NCBI GenBank assembly: GCA_029863175.1
Contig: JAOTVX010000039.1
Span: 1-33,881, forward strand
DNA: 33,881 bases
Direction: 5' to 3'
From: Betaproteobacteria bacterium
GTDB lineage: Bacteria; Pseudomonadota; Gammaproteobacteria; Burkholderiales; SG8-41
Shown: positions 22,789-30,963 of the stretch, in pieces
How the letters are laid out: each line of letters begins with the position of its first letter
Position numbering within the stretch: position 1 is the stretch's first letter
The notes under the pieces: generated by a model
Told to the model about the DNA's origin: nothing
The model's input: the letters and a program-made list of their open reading frames with translations, nothing else
The model's database searches: none
Made by a program: the position numbers and the translations under genes

Positions 22789-23469
22789 ATGCGCATTCTG
22801 ATTGTCGAAGACGATCCCGTCCTCGCCGACGGCCTCACGCGCTCCCTGCGCCAGTCCAACTTCGCAGTTGACTGCGTAAGCGATGGCGCCCAGGCCGATC
22901 ATGTGCTGGTTGGCCAGAACTACGATCTCGTCATCCTCGACCTGGGTTTGCCGAAGATCGATGGTATCGATATCCTGCGGCGCCTGCGCCGGCGCGGTTC
23001 GCTTGCGCCAGTCCTCGTTCTCACGGCGCGAGACGCCCTCGAGGACCGTGTGAAAGGGCTCGATCTCGGCGCCGATGACTACCTGACCAAGCCATTTGAC
23101 CTGCCCGAGCTCGAGGCGCGGGTGCGGGCGCTGATCCGACGCGGGCAGTCTGGCGGCAGCGCACTCCTGTCCTGCGGGGCCCTTACGCTCGACACGAGCG
23201 GCCGGCGCGCAATGCTGAATGGCGAGCCGATCGAGTTCTCCGCCCGCGAGCTCGGGGTCCTCGAAGTCCTGATGATGCGCAGCGGCCGCGTGGTCAGCAA
23301 GGAACAGCTCGCCGAAAAGCTTTACAGTTGGAATGAAGAAGTCGGCGCTAACGCCATCGAGGTCTACATTCACCGGCTGCGCAAGAAAGTCGAGCCTGGC
23401 GGCGTGTCGATCCGCACGATTCGGGGATTGGGCTACCTGCTCGAGAAACCGGGGCATGCTCAGGACTAG
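22789..23469 (+). CDS. OmpR-family response regulator (QseB/TctD-like)
   Basis: 226 residues. The receiver domain (1 to about 115) has the acidic pocket VEDDP (7-10), phospho-acceptor D51 (LVILDLGLP), the switch threonine in VLTARD and the lysine in LTKPFDL. A linker of about ten residues leads to a winged-helix DNA-binding domain (about 125-220) with YIHRLRKKVEPGGVSIRTIRGLGYLLE. It is transcribed together with its sensor kinase, whose start overlaps the end of this gene by 14 bases. It is divergent from the RTX genes, and the shared gap contains CTTAC direct repeats spaced like sites for this class. Target and inducing signal are not evident. QseB, PmrA and TctD are close relatives, so no gene symbol is assigned. 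Confidence 0.93.
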   Translation: MRILIVEDDPVLADGLTRSLRQSNFAVDCVSDGAQADHVLVGQNYDLVILDLGLPKIDGIDILRRLRRRGSLAPVLVLTARDALEDRVKGLDLGADDYLTKPFDLPELEARVRALIRRGQSGGSALLSCGALTLDTSGRRAMLNGEPIEFSARELGVLEVLMMRSGRVVSKEQLAEKLYSWNEEVGANAIEVYIHRLRKKVEPGGVSIRTIRGLGYLLEKPGHAQD

Positions 23470-24865
23470 GACCCTTCGCCGCCAGCTGATTGCGTGGCTC
23501 TCCACACCGCTGGTGGTGCTATGGTCGATCAGCATCATCGTCAACTACGACATCGCCAAACAATTCGTCAACCTCGCCTACGACCGGGCGCTCCTCGAGG
23601 TGGCGCTCGACATCGGGCGGAACATCAAGCGCGTCAACAACCAGAGCTACCTGGACCTGCCCGCCGCCGCGCTGCAAATGCTGCAGAGCTGGGAGTCCGG
23701 GCGCCTGAGCTATCGCGTCACGGGAGCGAACGGCGAGTACATCAGCGGCGAACCCTCGTTTCCTAAGCCCGAGGAGTTTCCTGAGTCCGAGGACACGAGC
23801 GCGGACCGCGTTCGCTACTACGACGACGTTTTCCTCGGCCGCGACATGCGTGTCGTGGCGATGCACGTGCCGGTGGAGCCCGGATCGGGCAAGGGTGTCG
23901 TGCGGATCCAGGTCGCCGAGCGCGTAACGTTGCGCACCAAGTTCGCGACGGAACTCCTTCTGCGCATGGTCCTGCCGCAGGCCTTGCTGATCTTCCTGGC
24001 CATGTTCGCGGTGTGGTACGGTGTAGGACGAGGGCTGGCTCCGCTTTCCCAGCTGCAGCGTCAAATCGAGCATCGTTCGCACCGCGACCTGTCGCCGCTG
24101 CTTGAGTCGACGGTTCCGCGGGAAGTGCAACCGCTGATCCACGCGATGAACGGCCTGCTCGAACGGTTGAGCGCATCCATCGCGGCGCAACAGCGCTTCA
24201 TCGCGGATGCGGCGCACCAGCTCCGCACACCGATTGCCGGGCTCAAGACGCAGACCGAGCTCGCCTTGCGCCAGACACCCGCGACCGAGGCTAAGGCTGC
24301 GTTCGAGCAGTTGCACACCGCTATCGAGCGGATGGCGCGGCTCGTCAACCAGCTATTGTGGTTGGCACGCGCCGAGCCGGACGCCGGGCGTGCCAGCGCG
24401 ACCGAGCGGATCAATCTTACCGAGCTGGCTCGCGAAGCCACGACCGACTGGGTGCCGCAAGCGCTCGCCCGGAACATCGACCTCGGCTTCGAGGGTCCGC
24501 CCGGCGGAGCGCGCATCGAAGGTGACCCTTTCCTGCTGCGCGAGATGCTAAACAATCTTCTCGACAATGCCATTCGCTACACGCAGTCGGGAGGCCACAT
24601 CACGGTCCGGGTGAACACTGCGGAAGGCCAGATTATCCTCAGTGTCGAAGATGATGGCCCGGGCGTACCGGAAGCGGAGCGTGAACGGGTATTCGAGCGC
24701 TTCTACCGCGTGCTCGGCACGAGCGCGGAAGGCTGTGGACTGGGTCTTGCCATCGTGCGCGAGATCGCGCAAAGGCACCGGGCCGAGGCCGCGCTTACCG
24801 CGAGAGGTGATGGCACCGGGACCATCGTGCGCGTTGTCTTTTCAAGCGCGGCCACTGCCGGTTGA
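23456..24865 (+). CDS. Membrane sensor histidine kinase (QseC/TctE-like)
   Basis: 469 residues from the ATG at 23456, which overlaps the regulator gene by 14 bases; an earlier in-frame start inside the regulator is unlikely. TM1 (about 11-30) and TM2 (about 168-190) flank a periplasmic sensor of roughly 135 residues of the 2CSK_N type. A HAMP-like linker follows, then the HisKA block FIADAAHQLRTPIAGLKTQ with H254. The HATPase domain has the N box LREMLNNLLDNAIRYT, the G1 box VEDDGPGVP, the F box FERFYR and the G2 box GCGLGLAIV. It phosphorylates the upstream-encoded regulator. TctE relatives sense tricarboxylates and QseC relatives sense other signals; the ligand here cannot be read from sequence. 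Its stop is 79 bases from the convergent mmsA stop. Confidence 0.93.
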   Translation: MLRTRTLRRQLIAWLSTPLVVLWSISIIVNYDIAKQFVNLAYDRALLEVALDIGRNIKRVNNQSYLDLPAAALQMLQSWESGRLSYRVTGANGEYISGEPSFPKPEEFPESEDTSADRVRYYDDVFLGRDMRVVAMHVPVEPGSGKGVVRIQVAERVTLRTKFATELLLRMVLPQALLIFLAMFAVWYGVGRGLAPLSQLQRQIEHRSHRDLSPLLESTVPREVQPLIHAMNGLLERLSASIAAQQRFIADAAHQLRTPIAGLKTQTELALRQTPATEAKAAFEQLHTAIERMARLVNQLLWLARAEPDAGRASATERINLTELAREATTDWVPQALARNIDLGFEGPPGGARIEGDPFLLREMLNNLLDNAIRYTQSGGHITVRVNTAEGQIILSVEDDGPGVPEAERERVFERFYRVLGTSAEGCGLGLAIVREIAQRHRAEAALTARGDGTGTIVRVVFSSAATAG

Positions 24866-24944
24866 CCCGGCACGCTAGCCTGCCGCGACAGTATCTGCCC
24901 AGAAGCACCAATCTAGTCGCGGGTTACGCTCAATCGGTCACGCC

Positions 24945-26465
<1,521 letters not shown>

Positions 26466-26466
26466 A

Positions 26467-26540
26467 GTGACCTCTGTGTCCAGTGGCTCGAACTCATCTC
26501 AAAGACCCAAAACAGACGTTAGCCGCAGACAAACGCGGAT
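26467..26540. repeat. Short periodic repeat copies upstream of mmsA
   Basis: GTGACCTCTGTGTCC (26467-26481) touches the mmsA start and supplies its AGAGGT Shine-Dalgarno on the minus strand. A reverse-oriented two-unit decamer copy follows at 26519-26540; its complement reads ATCCGCGTTT then GTCTGCGGCT. Both match the repeat classes seen at 29.5-29.6 and 30.6-31.0 kb. Confidence 0.6.
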
Positions 26541-26557
26541 CGAAAAACGTAAAAATA

Positions 26558-26638
26558 GACAGGATTCACAAGATTTACAGGATTAAAGCGGGGCCTTGAG
26601 GATCTTGTTAATCCTGTTAATCCTGTCCATTCTGGTTT
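26558..26638. repeat. Inverted pair of 9-bp-unit repeats between lutB and mmsA
   Basis: The left arm (26558-26586) is three 9-base units, GACAGGATT, CACAAGATT and TACAGGATT, plus AA. The right arm (26600-26638) has the complementary sense, with units AATCCTGTT and AATCCTGTC. The arms are separated by about 20 bases and could pair as an imperfect hairpin of roughly 20 bp. It may act as a transcript end or stabiliser between lutB and mmsA. Confidence 0.7.
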
Positions 26639-26654
26639 TGAGTTATGCCCGCTC

Positions 26655-26674
26655 ATCGGCGTCCATCGGCGGCT
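26655..26674 (+). repeat. Decamer repeat copy next to the lutB stop
   Basis: Units ATCGGCGTCC and ATCGGCGGCT lie immediately before the lutB stop codon (26679-26681, minus strand). The same pair of units recurs at 29529, 30680 (reverse sense) and 30930. Confidence 0.65.
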
Positions 26675-26678
26675 GAAA

Positions 26679-28106
26679 TCAGCTTTTCGAGACCGCTGGT
26701 CGTCCATTTTTCGCTTTCCGGTACATCCCACGAAACGTCTTGCCATGCGGCGCCGGCATGTCACGGGTGGCGGTCCAGCCGCCAGCCATTGGAATGCGAT
26801 GGATGAGACGGTCGCGGCCGCCCATCAGGGCAAGCAGCCGCGCACCCATTGCCGCCGCCGCCGCATAGATCGCTGGCCGCTGGGCCACCCAGCGCCAAAG
26901 ACCGAAAGCGGCTCGCTCGGTCCACGGCTTCAGCTTGCGCTCGAACTGCTGCTCGCGCAGCTTGCGCATGAGATCGGGAAGCGGGATCTTCACGGGGCAG
27001 ACAACCCCGCACTGGTTACACATCGTTGCGGCATTCGGCAGATCGAGCGCGTTCTCGAGCCCGACGTAGGTCGGCGTCAACACCGAGCCCATCGGGCCCG
27101 GATAGACCCAACCATACGCGTGCCCGCCGATGCTCTGGTATACCGGGCAGTGATTCATGCAGGCGCCGCAGCGTATGCAGCGCAGGATGGGCTGCAGCTC
27201 GGATCCGATGAGGCTCGTGCGGCCCCCATCGACCAGAATGACGTGGAAATGCTCGGGGCCGTCGTGCTCGCCTTCGCCCTTCACGCCAGTCGTCACCGAG
27301 ATGTAGTTCGAGATCGACTGGCCGGTACCGTGCGGCGGCAGCAGACGCATCAGCGTCGCGACATCTTCGAGCGTGGGCAGGATCTTCTCGATCCCGGTGA
27401 TCGCAACGTGCACGCGCGGAAGCGTCGTTACCATGCGACCGTTGCCCTCGTTGGTGACGATCAGCGTCGACCCAGTCTCGGCGATCGCGAAGTTCGCACC
27501 GGAGATGCCCATGTCCGCCGTGATGAAATGCCCGCGCAGCCGATCGCGCGCCTCGCGCGTGAGCTCCGCGATGTCGGTCTTGCGCGGCGTTCCGTGCTTT
27601 TCCGCGAACAGGTCGGAGACCTCATCGCGCGTTTTATGCACGACAGGCGCGACGATATGCGAGGGCGGCTCCTTCGCGAGTTGCAGGATGTATTCGCCGA
27701 GGTCTGTCTCCAGCACCTCGACGCCCGCGGCCTCGAGCGCGTCATTCAACGCGCACTCCTCGGTAACCATCGACTTCGACTTGACCGCCTTGCGCACGCC
27801 ATGGCGCCGCGCGAGCTCACAGACGATGCGATTGACGTCGTCATGGCTCTCGGCCCAGTGAACTTCGGCGCCGCGCGCCTTCGCGTTGCGTTCGAACTCT
27901 TCCAGATAGATATCGAGTTCGGCCAGCACGCGCTCGCGAATCGCAGCCGCCGCGTCCCGGATCGCCTCGAAGTTGTCCATCTCCGCGACCCGCTGGGCGC
28001 GACCGCGCACGAAGTTGCCCTGCAATTTCTGGAGCGCGTTCTGCAGATTGCGGTCTGCGAGCTTATCGCGTGCCCGCGCCTTGAAATGCATGGAGGCTAC
28101 TTGCAT
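26679..28106 (-). CDS. lutB: LutB-type iron-sulfur LUD-domain protein (lactate utilization)
   Basis: 475 residues, normal for LutB/YkgF. An N-terminal LUD domain (about 60-300; AETGSTLIVTNEGNGR near 210-224 and FHVILVDGGRTSL) is followed by a two-cluster ferredoxin-like domain. The cysteines are C310, C313, C316 and C320 (CIRCGACMNHCP) and C363, C366 and C370 (CNQCGVVCP), ligands for [4Fe-4S] clusters. A C-terminal helical tail follows. LutB transfers electrons in the LutABC L-lactate oxidation complex. Two starts are possible, 28106 and the ATG five codons in (MHFKARARDK); neither has a good Shine-Dalgarno. lutA is 2.9 kb upstream and lutC 7.6 kb downstream. Between lutB and the upstream gene lies a broken permease remnant. 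Confidence 0.93.
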   Translation of the reverse strand: MQVASMHFKARARDKLADRNLQNALQKLQGNFVRGRAQRVAEMDNFEAIRDAAAAIRERVLAELDIYLEEFERNAKARGAEVHWAESHDDVNRIVCELARRHGVRKAVKSKSMVTEECALNDALEAAGVEVLETDLGEYILQLAKEPPSHIVAPVVHKTRDEVSDLFAEKHGTPRKTDIAELTREARDRLRGHFITADMGISGANFAIAETGSTLIVTNEGNGRMVTTLPRVHVAITGIEKILPTLEDVATLMRLLPPHGTGQSISNYISVTTGVKGEGEHDGPEHFHVILVDGGRTSLIGSELQPILRCIRCGACMNHCPVYQSIGGHAYGWVYPGPMGSVLTPTYVGLENALDLPNAATMCNQCGVVCPVKIPLPDLMRKLREQQFERKLKPWTERAAFGLWRWVAQRPAIYAAAAAMGARLLALMGGRDRLIHRIPMAGGWTATRDMPAPHGKTFRGMYRKAKNGRPAVSKS

Positions 28107-28149
28107 GCGCGTGTCTGGGAAGGTTGGCGGCAGGATACCCGAGAATTCA

Positions 28150-28155
28150 ATTATA
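28150..28155 (-). promoter_or_regulatory. Possible -10 element before lutB
   Basis: A perfect TATAAT on the minus strand lies 44 bases upstream of the first lutB ATG, in the gap after the DMT remnant. No acceptable -35 sits at 16-18 bases (TTGAAC is only 12 away), and there is no TG extension, so this is a weak call. Confidence 0.25.
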
Positions 28156-28169
28156 GCGCGGGTTGCGGT

Positions 28170-28364
28170 TCAACCTCGCGGCGCCACGAGCCGGATCATG
28201 TAGACGCCCCTGGCGACCATGAAAGCGGCCAGCTGCCGCAGGCACATCACCCGGCCAATCGGGAAGTGCTGGGTCAGATGCTTGGAAACGGCGTCGTTGA
28301 GCTTAAGGAGTCCGGCGCCCGCCACCATCGCGAGCACCCCGCGCAGCACCGACAGCTCTTTCAT
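28170..28364 (-). pseudogene. Remnant of a DMT/EamA-family permease (N-terminal fragment)
   Basis: 64 codons. The first 50 residues resemble the N-terminus of DMT (EamA) transporters: a first hydrophobic helix (VLRGVLAMVAGAGLLKLNDAVSKHL), then FPIGRVMCLRQLAAFMVA, matching the conserved region around the end of TM1 and the start of TM2. The frame then stops, and the roughly 230 further residues of a whole permease are not found in any frame before lutB. It lies between the mandelate-racemase-like gene and lutB, same strand. An unrelated small membrane protein is the alternative. Confidence 0.55.
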
Positions 28365-28397
28365 CTTGCGCCTGGATTCGCAGGTTCTTCGACTGAT

Positions 28398-29492
28398 TCA
28401 GATTCGGAAACGCTGCACGGCGTCTTCGTTCCACGCGAGCCCGTTGCCGGGGCGCGCGGAGGGAACGGCTAGGCCGTCTGCAATCCGCAGCGGCTCCCGC
28501 AAAAGCACGTCGGCCCAATCCACATACTCGAGCCAGTGCCGGGTCGGCGTCGCGGCAAGGAGGTGGGCGCTGATTTCCGGGAACAGGTGCGAGGACATTT
28601 GCGTGCCCCGCGCCGAGGCGAGCTGGGCCGCGCGCAACCAGCCAGTCACGCCTCCGATGCGATCGAGGTCCGGCATGACGTAGTCGCACGCCTCGGCTGC
28701 CAGCGCCTGCTCCATCGCGAAGGGGAGCGAAAAATTCTCTCCGATCTGAATCGGCGTCGTGAGCTCGCGTGCGAGCCTCGCGCAGCCAGCGTAGTCGTCG
28801 TGCCGGACCGGCTCCTCGATCCAGTAGACGCCGCCCTCCGCATCGAGCGCGCGCCCGCGTCGCAACGCTTCGTCCACCGACAGCACCTGGTTGAAATCCA
28901 CCATGAGCTCGATTTCGCCGGGAATTCTCCGGCGAACCGCTCGCAGCGCCGCGAGGTCGGCCTCCAGCGTGGGATACCCCAGGCGCAGCTTGACTGCGCG
29001 AAACCCGCCCGCCAGCAGCTTCTCCGCCTCATCCGCGACCGCTTCCGGCGCCATCAGTCCCAGGCCGCAGCTGTTGTACGCCGGCACCGGCCGGGGTGCC
29101 GCGCCGAGGTAAACCGCGAGCGGCTGGTCCGCAGCGATCGCGAGCGCGTCCCAACAGGCGACATCGAAAGCCGCCATCGCCATGCGCACAATACCTTGCA
29201 CACCGATCAGCGTGAAACGCTGGTAGAGCTTCGCCCAAAGGGCGACCGGTTCCACTCGGTCGCCTTTTACGGTACCCAACACTTCTTTCAGGAGTAACTC
29301 AATGGCGGGTGCGGCAGCAGGCAAATAGCAGAATTGGTACGCGCGCCCCACGATCCCTTCCTCGGTTTCGACGTCCACGAGGAGCAATGGTGCCTCGCGC
29401 ACCGTTCCAGCGCTGGTGCCGAGCGTATAGGTCATCGGCACCTTCACGCCGACGGCGCGGATGTTCCTGACGGTGAGTTTGGGCTGCTTCAC
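28398..29492 (-). CDS. Mandelate-racemase-like enolase-superfamily enzyme
   Basis: 364 residues. Capping domain 1 to about 130, then the (beta/alpha)7 barrel. Metal ligands are D199 (MVDFNQ), E226 (WIEEP) and E252 (IGENFS). The acid/base pair D275-H302 (MPDLDRIGG and MSSHLFPEISAHLLAATPT) is conserved, as is E322 (HWLEYVDW). These blocks resemble Pseudomonas putida mandelate racemase closely. However, the KxK pair of that enzyme (K164/K166) reads K168-L-R170 here, so the lysine acting as the S-specific base is an arginine. Racemase activity is therefore doubtful, and a dehydratase or epimerase of another 2-hydroxy acid is possible. The start is a GTG; a nearby ATG is out of frame. It precedes the DMT remnant and lutB on the same strand and follows panE. 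Confidence 0.85.
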   Translation of the reverse strand: MKQPKLTVRNIRAVGVKVPMTYTLGTSAGTVREAPLLLVDVETEEGIVGRAYQFCYLPAAAPAIELLLKEVLGTVKGDRVEPVALWAKLYQRFTLIGVQGIVRMAMAAFDVACWDALAIAADQPLAVYLGAAPRPVPAYNSCGLGLMAPEAVADEAEKLLAGGFRAVKLRLGYPTLEADLAALRAVRRRIPGEIELMVDFNQVLSVDEALRRGRALDAEGGVYWIEEPVRHDDYAGCARLARELTTPIQIGENFSLPFAMEQALAAEACDYVMPDLDRIGGVTGWLRAAQLASARGTQMSSHLFPEISAHLLAATPTRHWLEYVDWADVLLREPLRIADGLAVPSARPGNGLAWNEDAVQRFRI

Positions 29493-29528
29493 GAACGCAT
29501 TTCAAAAAAGTCAGACTCGATTTATTCT

Positions 29529-29550
29529 ATCGGCGTCCATCGGCGGCTGA
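29529..29550 (+). repeat. Decamer repeat copy between panE-like and racemase-like genes
   Basis: Units ATCGGCGTCC and ATCGGCGGCT followed by GA, identical in its core to the copy at 26655. It lies in the 167-bp gap 29493-29659, which is mostly repeat sequence. Confidence 0.65.
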
Positions 29551-29565
29551 TGTTCTTCGTTTTTA

Positions 29566-29629
29566 ATCTGTGACCTCTGTGGTTCAAGGTTCTTGTTTCA
29601 TCCGCGTTTATCTGCGTTTATCTGCGGTT
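29566..29629 (+). repeat. Two adjacent decamer repeat copies
   Basis: ATCTGTGACC with TCTGTGGTTC (29566-29585) is followed, after 14 bases, by three units ATCCGCGTTT, ATCTGCGTTT and ATCTGCGGTT (29600-29629). The three-unit copy is identical to the one that ends lutA at 30966-30995. Confidence 0.75.
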
Positions 29630-29659
29630 GCATGATGTTTTTGGATTTTGACATGCGCT

Positions 29660-30589
29660 CTAGTATTCACGGCGGCCCTGCGCGTGCAAGGTCAGAATGT
29701 CCCACACCGCGCGGTTGGCGGGCGTGGGCACGCCGGCCTTGGCGCCGAGTTGCACCACGCCGCCGGAAAGCCACTCGACCTCCAGACGATTGCCGCTGTC
29801 CAAGTCGTGGTGCATGGATGAGGTCATGTCCTCCGGCACGGTGTCGGCAAACGCGAGGCGTTGCTCCGCATAGTCTTCCGGCAGCGCGACACCATGAGCG
29901 CGTCCAACAGTCACAACTTCTCTCATAAGGTCAAGTAAGAACGCACGCGTTTGTGCGTTCTTGCGGATCGGGCCGATCGGCATGCGCATCGTCGTGGTGG
30001 TCGCGGACAGGCCGACGAGAAAAGTGTATTTTTCCCACAGCGTGCGCCGGATGTCCGGCACGATCTCGGCCTGAATGCCGGCGCGCAGCAAGGCCTCCAG
30101 AAGCGCCTCGACGCGAGGCGTGCGGCGACCGTCGTATTCACCGATCATCGCCCGCTGCATAGTGCCGGTCTGGTGAATTACTCCGGGGCGCGAGATACGG
30201 GTCGCGACGTAGCCCACGCCGCCAATGACCGCCTCGTCGCCCAGTTCGCGGCGCAGAATGTCGTCCTTGATCACGCCATTTTGCAGGGAAAGCACGGCGG
30301 TACTCGGCCCGACGATGGTCTTCACGGCGCGCGCAGCCGCCTCGGTGTCCCACAGCTTGACAGCGATGAGCACCAGGTCGACCGGGCCGACCGTGGCCGG
30401 ATCATCAGTCACCTTGACCTGCGGCAACCGGATGTCGCCCTGCGGCTCGTTCTCGATGACGAGTCCGTGCTTGCGCATGGCTTCGAGGTGCGCCCCGCGT
30501 GCGACAAAGGTGACGTCGCAACCCGCGTGCGCGAGTCGCCCGCCGTAGAAGCCGCCGACACCGCCAGAGCCCATTACCAGGATTTTCAT
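29660..30589 (-). CDS. 2-dehydropantoate 2-reductase family protein (PanE-like)
   Basis: 309 residues. Rossmann N-terminal domain with GSGGVGGFYGG (7-17) binding NADP(H); all-helical C-terminal domain. The catalytic lysine is K187 (LWEKYTFLVG) and the substrate-binding glutamate is E270 (NRLEVEWLSGG), matching K176 and E256 of E. coli PanE. PanE reduces ketopantoate to pantoate in CoA synthesis, but many paralogues in catabolic loci act on other 2-keto or 2-hydroxy acids. With the racemase-like enzyme, LutAB and MmsA around it, a role in hydroxy-acid metabolism is as likely as pantothenate synthesis, so no gene symbol is given. No Shine-Dalgarno is evident before the ATG. Confidence 0.85.
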   Translation of the reverse strand: MKILVMGSGGVGGFYGGRLAHAGCDVTFVARGAHLEAMRKHGLVIENEPQGDIRLPQVKVTDDPATVGPVDLVLIAVKLWDTEAAARAVKTIVGPSTAVLSLQNGVIKDDILRRELGDEAVIGGVGYVATRISRPGVIHQTGTMQRAMIGEYDGRRTPRVEALLEALLRAGIQAEIVPDIRRTLWEKYTFLVGLSATTTTMRMPIGPIRKNAQTRAFLLDLMREVVTVGRAHGVALPEDYAEQRLAFADTVPEDMTSSMHHDLDSGNRLEVEWLSGGVVQLGAKAGVPTPANRAVWDILTLHAQGRREY

Positions 30590-30607
30590 AAGGCGTGGCT
30601 GGCAATT

Positions 30608-30621
30608 TGTGAGTCGCGAGT
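30608..30621 (-). repeat. Heptamer repeat upstream of the panE-like gene
   Basis: On the minus strand it reads ACTCGCG then ACTCACA, related to the heptamers before lutC (19112-19132) and lutA (31895-31908). It lies 18 bases before the start codon. Confidence 0.45.
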
Positions 30622-30643
30622 CGAAACACCGATGAACATCATA

Positions 30644-30702
30644 TAGCCGCAGGTAAACACAGATAACTTGAAAGAAATCTTAGCCGCCGATGAACGCCGA
30701 TA
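30644..30702 (-). repeat. Two reverse-oriented decamer repeat copies
   Basis: Complement of 30644-30664 reads ATCTGTGTTT, ACCTGCGGCT, A. Complement of 30680-30702 reads ATCGGCGTTC, ATCGGCGGCT, AA. They lie in the 374-bp gap 30590-30963 between lutA and the panE-like gene; I see no gene in that gap, only repeats. Confidence 0.7.
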
Positions 30703-30870
30703 GAACCGGTGTGTCAGGTGTTCCAATGGCGACAAGTCAGAATGCTTTCGCGAGGCTTGTAGAACGAGAGAGCGGTTCTCCGGAACCCGCGAATCTGCGG
30801 CTTAATCTTGATTTTTCTTGGCGACCCTGCGATGGACTCAGGACATGTTTGGAGGTTCAAGCTTCTTCTA

Positions 30871-30951
30871 TCCGTGTTCTCTGTGCTCTCTGCGGCCAAT
30901 GGAATTGTTCTTGATTTTATCGGCGTGTATCGGCGTCCATCGGCGGCTAAA
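30871..30951 (+). repeat. Two plus-oriented decamer repeat copies
   Basis: 30871-30900 has units ATCCGTGTTC, TCTGTGCTCT and CTGCGGCCAA. 30920-30951 has ATCGGCGTGT, ATCGGCGTCC and ATCGGCGGCT followed by AA. Both keep the 10-base period and the closing CGG block. Confidence 0.7.
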
Positions 30952-30963
30952 TTGATTTTGATT

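Noticed and set aside
24883..24922. Bidirectional terminator between the kinase and mmsA
   Set aside because: CCGCGAC and GTCGCGG can pair, but the loop is 26 bases and no T-run follows on either strand.
30590..30963. Small gene in the lutA/panE-like gap
   Set aside because: The frames there (for example 30690-30914 plus) run through decamer repeats and have no ribosome-binding site or protein-like composition.
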